Notes: a model not told the origin generated them from the sequence alone. Positions 24,269-31,944 are shown, counted from the stretch's first letter. The stretch is DNA of 44,354 nucleotides from Candidatus Tritonobacter lacicola (GCA_030765135.1 JAVCDC010000029.1:1-44354), one strand, 5' to 3'. Numbers and translations: made by a program.

Positions 24269-25383
24269 CTTCCACCGAAAAATTTCTTCGTTTTTTTCGC
24301 GAATGATTGTTTCCGGGGATGCGCCGATTCATCCTCGATACAGGCAAGCTGCCGGAGAAGCTCCGCATGTTTTTCCCCGAGTTTCCGGGGCGTCTCTACG
24401 ATAATCATGACATGCTGGTCACCCCTGCCGCGGCCGTCAAGGCCGGGCATGCCCTTGCCCCTCATAACGAAGACTTCCCCGCTCTGGGTTCCCGGCGGTA
24501 TCTCGAGATTGTCCATGCCGGCAATCGTCGGTACATCTATCTTCCCGCCAAGCGCGGCAAGCGGGAAACCGACGGGCACCTCGATAAAGAGGCCCTTTCC
24601 GCGGCGCTCGAAGAGCGCGCTCTTCTTGACCAAGACCACCACGTAGAGGTCGCCCGGGGAGCCGCCCCTGAATCCGGCATCGCCCTCGCCGCTGATCCTC
24701 AGCCTTGCGCCGGTATCGATTCCCGGAGGTATTTCCAGGCTTATCTTCCTCTTCTTCCGCAATCTGCCTTCCCCGCGGCAGGAGCCGCAGGGCTTCTCCA
24801 GCACGCGCCCCCTGCCGTAGCATTGCTCACATATATTCGTGATTTTGAAAAAGAGGACGGAGGAGGTGACACTCCCGGAACCGCCGCACGCAGGGCAATC
24901 ACTAAAGCCCGTTCCGGGGGCCGCACCGCTCCCCCCGCATTCCCCGCATCGATCCATCCTGGGGAAAGAGATTTCCCTCTTCGCCCCGAAAGCGGCCTCC
25001 TTGAACGTTATTTCGAGGTCATATCTCAGATCGTCCCCCCGTATCGATGAGGGACGCTGCCCCGTGCCGAAAAGGTCCTCGAAGCCAAACCCTCCCATGA
25101 AGCTGCGAAAAAGATCGAAGGGATCGTGGAAGGCGCCGAACCCCTCAAACCCCGCCGTCTTCAGGCCGGCGTGGCCGTACCGGTCGTAAGTCGCTTTCTT
25201 GGGCGGATCGCTCAGGATCTCGTAGGCCTCGGCGGCCACCTTGAACTTTTCCTCGGCTACCGCGTCCCCGGGGTTCCGGTCCGGGTGGTACTTAAGCGCA
25301 AGCCGCCGGTAGGCTTTCTTTATTTCCTCTCCGCTCGCGTTGCGCGACACGCCGAGAACTTCGTAATAATCACGCTTGGTCAA
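24259..25383 (-). CDS. dnaJ: Chaperone protein DnaJ (Hsp40)
   Basis: Type I J-protein. With TTG at 25383 as start it is 374 residues and begins [11 protein letters not shown], the standard DnaJ N-terminus. The J domain carries HPD in [16 protein letters not shown]-rich linker with FGAFHDPF and [13 protein letters not shown] follows. Four zinc-finger repeats [24 protein letters not shown] and CGSCRGEG come next, then the substrate-binding and dimerisation domains. It stimulates DnaK ATPase and delivers substrates. An upstream in-frame ATG (25446) would add 21 unrelated residues and is rejected. GrpE is 96 nt upstream; dnaK is not in the window. Confidence 0.96.
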   Translation of the reverse strand: MTKRDYYEVLGVSRNASGEEIKKAYRRLALKYHPDRNPGDAVAEEKFKVAAEAYEILSDPPKKATYDRYGHAGLKTAGFEGFGAFHDPFDLFRSFMGGFGFEDLFGTGQRPSSIRGDDLRYDLEITFKEAAFGAKREISFPRMDRCGECGGSGAAPGTGFSDCPACGGSGSVTSSVLFFKITNICEQCYGRGRVLEKPCGSCRGEGRLRKKRKISLEIPPGIDTGARLRISGEGDAGFRGGSPGDLYVVVLVKKSALFERRGKGLFIEVPVGFPLAALGGKIDVPTIAGMDNLEIPPGTQSGEVFVMRGKGMPGLDGRGRGDQHVMIIVETPRKLGEKHAELLRQLACIEDESAHPRKQSFAKKTKKFFGGRWR

Positions 25384-25479
25384 TTTACGTTCACCGCACC
25401 ATGATGGGCAATCGGAGAAGCCTGCCGGATCGGGCGACAAGCGCACCGAGCTGCCGGCTGCCGGAAGAGAGGAATGCCG

Positions 25480-26127
25480 CTATCTTTGTGCCCCGCCCTT
25501 TTTTTCGACGGCCTCTCCGGACTCCTCCGCCTCGCCGGAAGAGCGATTAATGGACCGCGCAACGCTTACCATTGCCGGCCTTAGAAGCTTGTCATGAAGA
25601 AGATACCCCCTGCGTATCTCGTCAACAACCGTGTCATCCTCGTGCTCATCCGACTCCGTCGTCATGACGGCCTCGTGATAATTCGGGTCGAACTTTGTGC
25701 CCTCGGCCTCGATCCTGTTCAGGCCGAACTTCCCCAGCACCTGGAGAAAATTGTTAAGAGCGAGCTCGAGGCCTTCGATAAGCTTATCGAAGTCCCTGGT
25801 CTTTTGCGCCGATTCAAGCCCGAGCTCGAAGCTGTCGATGGCCGGCAGGAGCTCGAGGATGAGATCCTGGTTGGCAAGCCGGCGCGACTCCACCATCTCC
25901 TTCCCGGTCCGTTTCCTGAAGTTCTCGAACTCGGCTTTAAGCCTCAACAAGCTCTCATAATACTCGTCGGCCTTCCCTGCCTTATCCTTCAGGGCAGAGA
26001 GCTCGTCGTCGGGCCGTGCGGCCATCTCCGCGTGCTCCCCGGTCTCCGGGGCTCCCGGGTGCTCCCGCGGCGCCCGTGGACCGCCGGGCCCCTTGCTCTT
26101 TCTCCTTTTATCATCTCCCCGCTTCAT
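25480..26127 (-). CDS. grpE: Nucleotide exchange factor GrpE
   Basis: Cochaperone of 215 residues that releases ADP from DnaK. A charged, disordered N-terminus precedes the long coiled-coil (KADEYYESLLRLKAEFENFR, about 73-92), then the four-helix part and the beta domain with the family signature FDPNYHEAVMT and GYLLHDKLLRPAMVSV. I chose ATG 26127: AAAGGGG (26137-26143) lies 9 nt upstream, and the predicted promoter -10 at 26153-26158 excludes the longer 26163 start. ATG 26133 is possible but too close to the Shine-Dalgarno. The C-terminal tail is acidic then basic. No CIRCE element or heat-shock promoter is seen. Confidence 0.95.
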   Translation of the reverse strand: MKRGDDKRRKSKGPGGPRAPREHPGAPETGEHAEMAARPDDELSALKDKAGKADEYYESLLRLKAEFENFRKRTGKEMVESRRLANQDLILELLPAIDSFELGLESAQKTRDFDKLIEGLELALNNFLQVLGKFGLNRIEAEGTKFDPNYHEAVMTTESDEHEDDTVVDEIRRGYLLHDKLLRPAMVSVARSINRSSGEAEESGEAVEKKGGAQR

Positions 26128-26152
26128 GACCATCGTCCCCTTTGCAAAGTAA

Positions 26153-26180
26153 CTTATAGCCAAAAAATTGAAGATGTCAA
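26153..26180 (-). promoter_or_regulatory. Sigma-70 promoter of grpE operon
   Basis: On the minus strand TTGACA (26175-26180), 16-nt spacer, TATAAG (26153-26158). The expected start near 26147 gives a leader of about 20 nt carrying the AAAGGGG Shine-Dalgarno. This decides the grpE start codon. Confidence 0.75.
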
Positions 26181-26234
26181 CGATCTTGACACCAGTCCAC
26201 CCGTAAAAAAACAGTTTACCCTGTCACGGCCTTT

Positions 26235-26384
26235 CTATTCCGTACCGCGCAGCTTCGAGTCTATCGACCTCAGAAGCTTCAGGCTTTCACTCATGTAATC
26301 CACCGCCTTCAGGGAAAAGATCATCGCCGTGGCCACGGCCAGGGACATCAGGACGAAGAAGAAAAAGATGCTGAACGGAACCAT
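26235..26384 (-). CDS. 49-aa single-pass membrane peptide
   Basis: Short gene preceded by an almost perfect Shine-Dalgarno, AAAGGAGGT, 5 nt before the ATG. The protein starts MVPFSIFFFFVLMSLAVATA, a hydrophobic helix running to about residue 25, followed by an amphipathic charged tail with SESLKLLRSIDSKLRG. I do not recognise a family. The tail resembles the start of a coiled coil, and the nearby 91-residue protein at 27107 has the same plan with a longer coil. It lies just upstream of grpE, but grpE has its own promoter. No similar gene name can be given. Confidence 0.7.
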   Translation of the reverse strand: MVPFSIFFFFVLMSLAVATAMIFSLKAVDYMSESLKLLRSIDSKLRGTE

Positions 26385-26404
26385 AATTGACCTCCTTTAT
26401 AAAT

Positions 26405-26508
26405 GAATTAGCTCGCTACGCTCGCAAATTTATGTGGCTCCGACTGCGTCGAAGCATGTTGGTAGCCGTCCCGAATGCTTTCGGGGCGCCCGCCGGCGGG
26501 CGGCTACC
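26405..26508. repeat. Structured spacer with nested inverted repeats
   Basis: Outer arms GGTAGCCG (26461-26468) and CGGCTACC (26501-26508) enclose two hairpins: CCCGAATGCTTTCGGG (26470-26485) and GCCCGCCGGCGGGC (26488-26501). Together they can fold as a three-way junction. At 26405-26431 the GCTCGCTACGCTCGC word also forms a short inverted repeat between AATT ends. The 26470 hairpin is the exact reverse complement of 3967-3982. Confidence 0.7.
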
Positions 26509-26557
26509 TTTGAAAACATAACAAATTCATATACCATAAATTTAAGAAATTTTTTAT

Positions 26558-27046
26558 TCATAGCAAAGAAACTGCCTTATCAATATCCTCTTCCAGCTGG
26601 TTCAGGACAAATGTCCGTGCGGCATCCAGGCCCCCGTCGAGGTATATCGCGCCGGTCACAGCCTCGAAGATAGATGCAAGGATGCTCTCCTTCTCGCGCC
26701 CGCCGGATAAGATCTCGCCCCTTCCCAGGTACATGTACCGCCTGAGCCCCAGCCTCCCGGCGGCCAGGGCAAGCGAGCTCCCGCTGACCACGGCCGCCCT
26801 CGCTATGGAAATCCCCCCTGCCTGAAGATCCCGATACTTGCCGAAGAGGTGGTCGCTCACGATCAGGGAAATCACGGCATCACCGATATGGCTCAACCTC
26901 CCGTTGTCGCCCGCCGGAGATGAAGTGTTTTCCGCCTTATGAGACCTGTGCGTCAGCGCCTCCCGGAGGAGCAGGCCCTCGTGAAAAGAATAGCCGATCG
27001 CACGCTCCACCTCCAACAGGTCCACCTCTTTTTCCTCGCGGCACAT
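26558..27046 (-). CDS. RNase III-fold protein lacking dsRBD and two catalytic carboxylates
   Basis: Protein of 162 residues (ATG 27046, GGTAGGG upstream) that aligns along the RNase III catalytic domain: ALTHRSHKAEN, NGRLSHIGDAVISLIVSDHL, LGRGEILSGGREKESILASI and FEAVTGAIYLDGGLDAARTF. Canonical RNase III has NERLEFLGD and ILADxxEA. Here the E38, E41 and D114 positions (E. coli numbering) are G49, S52 and S125; only the D45 and E117 equivalents (D56, E128) remain. No double-stranded RNA-binding domain follows. It is therefore either a non-catalytic RNA-binding relative or a divergent nuclease; a true rnc is expected elsewhere. It is divergent from the 91-residue membrane protein, whose -35 touches this start codon. 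Confidence 0.85.
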   Translation of the reverse strand: MCREEKEVDLLEVERAIGYSFHEGLLLREALTHRSHKAENTSSPAGDNGRLSHIGDAVISLIVSDHLFGKYRDLQAGGISIARAAVVSGSSLALAAGRLGLRRYMYLGRGEILSGGREKESILASIFEAVTGAIYLDGGLDAARTFVLNQLEEDIDKAVSLL

Positions 27047-27075
27047 TGACAAACCCTACCACCTCAGCGTATAAT
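27046..27075 (+). promoter_or_regulatory. Near-perfect sigma-70 promoter
   Basis: TTGACA (27046-27051), 18-nt spacer, TATAAT (27070-27075), reading into the 91-residue gene at 27107. Both hexamers are consensus. The -35 overlaps the start region of the divergent RNase III-fold gene, so polymerase binding here could affect that gene. Confidence 0.8.
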
Positions 27076-27106
27076 TATATTAGATAGAACTGAAAGGAGG
27101 TGAAAA

Positions 27107-27382
27107 ATGTACAGGTTTCAGACAACACTTCTATATATGGCTATCGGTGCGATCCTCGCGGCAGGTCTGATGTTCATCCTCCGGCCGGCTCCCTCTGTCT
27201 CCCAAATCGACCAGTCGGTCCAGGGCACGCTGAACGTTATTTTAGCAAAGCTCACTAATATAGAGAGGAAGCTCGACAGTCTCAGCGGCAGGGTAGGCCA
27301 GGTGAGCCAAGAGGTCTCACGCATATACACGAGAACGGGCACGTCTCAGGAAAGGCCGAGGCACGCTCCCTGGACTCATTAA
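27107..27382 (+). CDS. Small single-pass membrane protein with coiled-coil tail
   Basis: Protein of 91 residues. One membrane helix (TTLLYMAIGAILAAGLMFIL, about 6-25) is followed by an extracytoplasmic or cytoplasmic heptad-like segment IDQSVQGTLNVILAKLTNIE and RKLDSLSGRVGQVSQEVSRI (about 34-73). The family is not recognised. It has a consensus promoter and a strong AAAGGAGGTG Shine-Dalgarno, so it is probably well expressed. Its TAA stop overlaps the convergent glycosyltransferase stop in the palindrome TTAA. The layout recalls small trimeric or tetrameric membrane-anchored coiled coils. Confidence 0.8.
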   Translation: MYRFQTTLLYMAIGAILAAGLMFILRPAPSVSQIDQSVQGTLNVILAKLTNIERKLDSLSGRVGQVSQEVSRIYTRTGTSQERPRHAPWTH

Positions 27383-28086
27383 GTTCCCGTTCCCCGCTTC
27401 AACGAGCAGTACATCTTGAACAGCTCCTTGAAGGCCCTGGCGATCACCCTGATATCGGCGCCGGACTGCTCGCCGGAGAGGCGTTCGCGGTGGTGGACGG
27501 GTACCTGCTCCATTTTGAAGCCCGCCTTGTGAGCCTTGACCAGGAGCTCCGTGCTGATCAGGGCTCCCGTCGCCTCAAGCTCTATGCCTTCAAGGACTCG
27601 CCTCCTGATCAGCTTGAAGGCACAATCTATATCCTTTACTTTCAGGCCGAAGAGAATTCTGACCAGCATGTTCCATGCGTGCGCGTTCAGCTTGCGGTGA
27701 AACGGGTCCTTCCGGTCGACCCGCCTGCCGATGACCATGTCGCAGTCATCGATCCGCTCCAGAAGCTTTGACATCTCTCCGAGATCGAACTGATTATCAC
27801 CGTCGGCAAAAAATACAAGCTCGTACCTCGCTTCCTTGAAGCCCGTCTTCAGGGCGCCACCGTACCCCCTGTTCACGGGATGGTGCACGGCCCTGACATG
27901 CTCGTCCTTCGAGGCGAGCTCGTCGGCTATTTTCCCGGTACCGTCCTTCGAGCCGTCATCGACGACTATGACCTCGTAGTTTTCCGCCACGGCGGGGAGG
28001 ACCTCGAGGGCGGCGCGGACAGCCTCCTTGATATTCCCCTCCTCGTTGTGCATCGGATAGAAAAGAGAAATGTTGTGCTTTTTCAT
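27379..28086 (-). CDS. Family 2 glycosyltransferase, dolichyl-phosphate-mannose synthase-like
   Basis: Protein of 235 residues with a GT-A fold: FYPMHNEEGNIKEAVRAALE, VIVVDDGSKDGTGKIAD, NRGYGGALKTGF, and the metal-binding FFADGDNQFDLGEM, then CAFKLIRRRVLE near the acceptor site. It has no C-terminal membrane helices, unlike GtrB-type enzymes. DPM1-like GT2s move a sugar from a nucleotide donor to a polyprenyl phosphate on the cytoplasmic face. That product is the usual donor for GT-C enzymes, which are abundant in this window. The ATG at 28086 starts before the first beta strand. It is followed upstream by the FAD oxidoreductase gene in the same direction. Confidence 0.9.
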   Translation of the reverse strand: MKKHNISLFYPMHNEEGNIKEAVRAALEVLPAVAENYEVIVVDDGSKDGTGKIADELASKDEHVRAVHHPVNRGYGGALKTGFKEARYELVFFADGDNQFDLGEMSKLLERIDDCDMVIGRRVDRKDPFHRKLNAHAWNMLVRILFGLKVKDIDCAFKLIRRRVLEGIELEATGALISTELLVKAHKAGFKMEQVPVHHRERLSGEQSGADIRVIARAFKELFKMYCSLKRGTGT

Positions 28087-28158
28087 AATAAATGTCTCTC
28101 TAGTCTTATGCCAAGTAACAGAAGCAACACTCTTTAACCAATAAAGCCTGTTCGTTAA

Positions 28159-28202
28159 ACGTGTGACGTGTCTTAGGACTCGCCCTGTTACACGTTACAC
28201 GT
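28159..28202. repeat. Inverted repeat of ACGTGT words
   Basis: ACGTGTGACGTGT (28159-28171) and ACACGTTACACGT (28190-28202) are reverse complements in 12 of 13 positions, separated by 18 nt. Each arm is itself a doubled word. It is located between the FAD oxidoreductase end and the GT2 start, so it could attenuate GT2 expression. Confidence 0.65.
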
Positions 28203-28209
28203 CCAACAT

Positions 28210-29532
28210 TCAACGATCACTCCCCATGTCCTCCATGCATGCCGACGCAATATCCCTACCCATGCATGCCGACGCAATATCCCTACCCATGCGAAGCGAC
28301 ATGTCGATCGACCTCTCCGGGTAGCTAAACTCTATGCCCGTCACGTAGAGGCCGGGATAGGGGCTCCTCACATCCGGGATCCTGTCGTAGTACCCCAGGG
28401 AATATATCGGGCCGCTCTCGTCCGTCCTGGCAATTTTCCACCACTTCACATTCATCTTTCTCCCGGCGATCTCCTCAAGGCCGGCGATGAACAGTCCGGC
28501 GATCTCTTCATCGGTCTTATGCCAGAAGGGGTCGGAGGTATCCTGCACATATGTGCAGAGATAGATGAGCTTGCAGTCGTATTGCGGCGAGGCGTAAAAA
28601 TTCGTGTGCTCGAGCATGAGGCGGAAGGGAAGGTGCGGCGCGTTCAAGTTCGTCCAGTAACAATCCGTGGCCCTCTGTTCCACCCCCACAAGCATGCATA
28701 TAGTCGCCTGCAGCCTTATGGAATCGAGCTTCGACTGGTATTCCCCCGGAAAAACTATCAACGGCTTGAGCGACCTGTTGGAAACAGTGGAAATAACACG
28801 CCTGCAGTTAATCAGTTCGCCGCCGGCAACCACGCCTGAAACACCGCTTGCTCCGGCGATAATACGCTCCACGGCACGTCCCTTCACAACCGTCCCGGCC
28901 CTTGATACCCGCTCCTCCAGCGCGTCGATCAACTGCGAGAAGCTCCCGTCCATGTAGCACAGCATTTCACCCTTGATAGACCTGTTGGATCGAAGCTGAA
29001 TCCGGGCGACAAACCAGGCGGCGGATATGTCGGACAGGGCCTCCCCGAACTTGCCGCTCAGCAGGGGCTTGAAGAACCCCTCGTAAACGCCGGTCCCGCA
29101 ATGCTCCACTATCCAGTCCTCGGCCCTGACGTTATCAAGCGCCCGTGGGTCGCCCGCCCTGCCGGCGGCCCTTACGACCTTCGCCAGGAGAAATTTTTCC
29201 TTCAGGCTGAGATCAGGAAACCTCAGTATGTCCCAGGGTGTGTCGAGCCTGTGTATCTTTCCGCCGGAGTAATGGCCGACCGAAGATTTGCGCCAGGCGA
29301 GCATGTCCCGGATCCCCAGCTCGTCGATAACGCTGAAAAACGTCTCGTCCCCCTTAAAGACGTGGTGATAGTACCTCTCTATGGCATATCCGCCCATCCT
29401 GTAGACGGCGGTGAGCCCCCCCAGTTCCTCCCGCGACTCCACGAGAAGGAAGCTCACGCCCCTCTTTGAAAGCTCGAGCGCGGCGCTGAGACCCGCAAGG
29501 CCGCCGCCCACAACGATCACATCATGATCCAT
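28210..29532 (-). CDS. NAD(P)/FAD-dependent oxidoreductase (amine oxidase-like fold)
   Basis: Protein of 440 residues. The FAD dinucleotide motif VVGGGLAGLSAALELSKRG is at residues 7-25, and the glutamate LLVESREELGGLTAVYRMGG follows. Similar proteins (NAD_binding_8/amino_oxidase, related to phytoene desaturase and UDP-galactopyranose mutase) sit beside polyprenyl-phosphate glycosyltransferases in surface-glycan clusters; the substrate is not established. GGAGGTAATTGAG precedes the ATG at 29532. The extreme C-terminus contains a nine-residue perfect duplication, MGRDIASAC twice, from a 27-bp tandem repeat at 28234-28287. Probably cotranscribed with the GT2 gene. Confidence 0.88.
   Translation of the reverse strand: MDHDVIVVGGGLAGLSAALELSKRGVSFLLVESREELGGLTAVYRMGGYAIERYYHHVFKGDETFFSVIDELGIRDMLAWRKSSVGHYSGGKIHRLDTPWDILRFPDLSLKEKFLLAKVVRAAGRAGDPRALDNVRAEDWIVEHCGTGVYEGFFKPLLSGKFGEALSDISAAWFVARIQLRSNRSIKGEMLCYMDGSFSQLIDALEERVSRAGTVVKGRAVERIIAGASGVSGVVAGGELINCRRVISTVSNRSLKPLIVFPGEYQSKLDSIRLQATICMLVGVEQRATDCYWTNLNAPHLPFRLMLEHTNFYASPQYDCKLIYLCTYVQDTSDPFWHKTDEEIAGLFIAGLEEIAGRKMNVKWWKIARTDESGPIYSLGYYDRIPDVRSPYPGLYVTGIEFSYPERSIDMSLRMGRDIASACMGRDIASACMEDMGSDR
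28234..28287. repeat. 27-bp perfect tandem duplication
   Basis: Two identical 27-bp units, 28234-28260 and 28261-28287, lie in frame near the 3-prime end of the FAD oxidoreductase gene. They add nine residues. Each unit starts with CATGCATG, and a short third partial copy (CATGCG) follows. Confidence 0.95.
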
Positions 29533-29639
29533 CTCAATTACCTCCGCACGCCATTATGCACTGTCACACCTCTCAAGACAAGCCATACAGAACATCCCGA
29601 TCGACCCGGGTCCGGCGGCATCCCCTTGTGAACGGCCCA

Positions 29640-29668
29640 TTGAGAAATCGAGTTGTTCCTGCTACTAT
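29640..29668 (+). promoter_or_regulatory. Sigma-70 promoter of flippase gene
   Basis: TTGAGA (29640-29645), 17-nt spacer, TACTAT (29663-29668). The predicted start near 29675 leaves a short leader with AAAGGAGAGG before the GTG at 29694. Confidence 0.65.
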
Positions 29669-29693
29669 CGCGCATTAAAGGAGAGGATACTTC

Positions 29694-31136
29694 GTGAATA
29701 AGACATCAGTTGCCGGCAGAGGCGTTATATTCCTTATGGTCTCCAAGGCCTACTTCATTATTGCCGGCTACGCCATACACTTCGGCCTGGCACGACTCCT
29801 CGGCAAAGAGCTTTTCGGTCTCTTCGGCATTATCAACACCGTTGTCGGCGTCCTGAACGCCGTCCTTATCACCGGAACAATACAGATGGTCTCGAAGTTT
29901 GTGTCGCAGGATGAGAAGAAATCCGGGGCCGTGCTCAAATCGGCCCTGCAGCTCCAGGTTCTGGTGGGCGGAGGGCTTTTCGCCCTCTACTATCTGTCCG
30001 CGCCGCTCATTGCGCGTTTTTTCAAGGATCAAGGTCTAATACCCTATTTCAGGCTCTCCGGCCTTATCGTCATCTGCTACGCCTTCTACGCGATCTACAT
30101 GGGCTACATCAACGGGCGGAGGAAGTTCGGCCTGCAGGCATGCCTGGACATGGGATATTCAACGCTCAAGATGACCCTGATGCTCTGTTTCGTGGCGGCC
30201 GGAATCGGCGTAGCCGGCGCCATCGGCGGCTTCGCCCTGGCGGCATTTTCACTTCTCGTAATCGCAATGTTCGTCATCGGCCGCAGACCCGGGCACGGCA
30301 GCTTCAGCAAAGGCGCCCTCTTCAACTTCGAGGCGTTCATCATGATCTTCGCCCTCATCATGTACCTGCTGCTGCAGACGGACCTCTGGCTTCTCAAGAG
30401 ACTATCGCCCCACGATATCTCATACATACGCGCGGCCTATTACTACGCCGCACAGAAAATAGCGTTCATCCCCTACCAGGCGATCATCGCTATAACATTC
30501 GTCCTCTTCCCTTACGTATCACGCTTGAGCTTTATCGACGATAAAATCCGCCTGAAGGAATACATACGCCAGGCACTCCGCTACTCGCTCATCATTCTCG
30601 TGGGCCTCGCCGCTCTCTTCTCGGCCAACTCGCAGGGAATGATCCGCATCCTCTTCCCCGCCGGTTACGAGGCCGGCGCACCAGCCCTCTCCCTCCTCGT
30701 CTTCGGCATAGTCTTCTTCAGCCTCCTATATATCAACGCGACGATCATATCCGGAAGCGGCCGGCCGGCACACTCCTTCTTGATAGCTCTCGGAACATGG
30801 GTGGTCGATATCCTTCTTAACTATTCGTTTATTCCCCGTTTCGGCATGATGGGCGCGGCATCCTCGACGACGGCCGCAATGTTCCTCGGGCTGGTAGTCT
30901 CAGCGATCTACGTAAAAAGGAGATTCGGGACCTACCTTCCGCTCGCCTCGTTTCTGCGGGTCGGGGCTGCAGGAGGAGCGGTTGCCGCCCTCTCCCTCAT
31001 ATTTCCATGCAGAGGGCTCATCCTGATCGCCAAGCTGATTGCTCTCTCCCTCGTCTACCTTGGCTTCCTGCGCCTCATAGGGGAGATCGGGAAAGAGGAT
31101 ATCTCGCGCATAAAGGCGACGATGAAGCGAAGCTGA
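29694..31136 (+). CDS. Oligosaccharide flippase (Wzx/MOP superfamily)
   Basis: Protein of 480 residues with about fourteen membrane helices of the polysaccharide-biosynthesis (MVF/Wzx) type. Family features are GRGVIFLMVSKAYFIIAGY, ARLLGKELFGLFGIINTVVG and the mid-protein FNFEAFIMIFALIMYLLLQT, then SLLVFGIVFFSLLYINATII and LNYSFIPRFGMMGAASSTTA in the second half. It moves undecaprenyl-linked oligosaccharides or related lipids across the inner membrane. The start is GTG at 29694, with a Shine-Dalgarno and the promoter at 29640-29668. Divergent from the FAD oxidoreductase/GT2 pair, it suggests one surface-glycan cluster. Confidence 0.9.
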   Translation: MNKTSVAGRGVIFLMVSKAYFIIAGYAIHFGLARLLGKELFGLFGIINTVVGVLNAVLITGTIQMVSKFVSQDEKKSGAVLKSALQLQVLVGGGLFALYYLSAPLIARFFKDQGLIPYFRLSGLIVICYAFYAIYMGYINGRRKFGLQACLDMGYSTLKMTLMLCFVAAGIGVAGAIGGFALAAFSLLVIAMFVIGRRPGHGSFSKGALFNFEAFIMIFALIMYLLLQTDLWLLKRLSPHDISYIRAAYYYAAQKIAFIPYQAIIAITFVLFPYVSRLSFIDDKIRLKEYIRQALRYSLIILVGLAALFSANSQGMIRILFPAGYEAGAPALSLLVFGIVFFSLLYINATIISGSGRPAHSFLIALGTWVVDILLNYSFIPRFGMMGAASSTTAAMFLGLVVSAIYVKRRFGTYLPLASFLRVGAAGGAVAALSLIFPCRGLILIAKLIALSLVYLGFLRLIGEIGKEDISRIKATMKRS

Positions 31137-31234
31137 TAAAAAAATCCGAATTCGCCCGGGAAGAACTCATCGCGCTCCCGGCTCCGGTGCCATCCGGGCA
31201 GCAGGCTATCCCTAACGGAGATGGATTTTTTTAT
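31136..31234. terminator. Likely bidirectional terminator between convergent genes
   Basis: The 12-bp arms ATAAAAAAATCC (31136-31147) and GGATTTTTTTAT (31223-31234) are perfect reverse complements at the edges of a spacer that has inner CCCGGGA/TCCCGG pairing (31156-31182). It lies exactly between the stops of the flippase and the methyltransferase, giving each direction an internal stem and a terminal T-run. Confidence 0.5.
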
Positions 31235-31944
31235 TTATCCAGACGCTGGAGGATGAGGACGACAAAGCCCGCAAAACGCTTCAGGGGGCCATCACAGCAT
31301 CTGGTCTCCAGGAAGCGCAACAGCGGCCCAATGAGAGGAAGGACAAGCATCGAGGGGTGCAGGGTGAAGATGCGGATGCCGCGAACGCCGGCCAGCCGGC
31401 AGCCGTGAGGAACCCTTCCCATGATTTCACTCCACCTGTCGTATCTCGTATACAGTTCCCTGTCCGTCGACGTTGACGATATTTTTTTCGGCCCCTTCAT
31501 CGCCCTGGCGAGACAACGCAGGGAAAAACGGTTGTAAAACTCCGCGAGAACATATCCCCCGGGCCGCGTGACACGCGCAAGCTCGCGGAGGGCCCCATCC
31601 GTGCTCTCGACATGGGAAAGGACCTTGAAGGAAAACGTCACATCGAAGGCGGCGTCCTTGAAGGGAAGGGCCGTCACGTCGGCCTGGATGACGGTGAGTC
31701 CACGCTCCCTCGCGCGAAGAAGCATCCCCATCGACAGGTCTGCGCCGATAGCCGCGGGGCATTTTCCTATAATGCGCCCGAGTATCAGGCCGGTCCCGCA
31801 CCCGGCCTCCAGGACACGCCCCCCCTTACCGCGCTCCTCGACGAGGCCCGCTTCAATCTCGTCTACGAGAGCGTGATAACCCCTGTCCCTCCCCCTGTCG
31901 TAGCCGAGGCTGAACCCGTCGTAGTAATCCCTTGCCTTCTTCAC
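31231..31944 (-). CDS. Class I SAM-dependent methyltransferase (Methyltransf_11 type)
   Basis: Protein of 237 residues. Motif I GRVLEAGCGTGLILGRIIG (about 38-56), the acidic ADLSMGMLLRARERG, ADVTALPFKDAAFDVTFSF (about 88-106), VESTDGALRELARVTRPGGY (about 112-131). The C-terminal third is hydrophobic with basic ends, so it may associate with the membrane and use a lipid-linked or quinone-like substrate; specificity cannot be assigned. GTG at 31944 is the start; there is no clear Shine-Dalgarno. Confidence 0.87.
   Translation of the reverse strand: MKKARDYYDGFSLGYDRGRDRGYHALVDEIEAGLVEERGKGGRVLEAGCGTGLILGRIIGKCPAAIGADLSMGMLLRARERGLTVIQADVTALPFKDAAFDVTFSFKVLSHVESTDGALRELARVTRPGGYVLAEFYNRFSLRCLARAMKGPKKISSTSTDRELYTRYDRWSEIMGRVPHGCRLAGVRGIRIFTLHPSMLVLPLIGPLLRFLETRCCDGPLKRFAGFVVLILQRLDK

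Noticed and set aside
25384-25446. Upstream ATG for dnaJ
   Set aside because: Would add 21 residues with cysteines unlike any DnaJ; TTG 25383 gives the canonical N-terminus.
26128-26234. CIRCE or sigma-32-type heat-shock element before grpE
   Set aside because: No TTAGCACTC-type inverted repeat or CTTGAA/CCCCAT pair is present; the promoter is a plain sigma-70 type.
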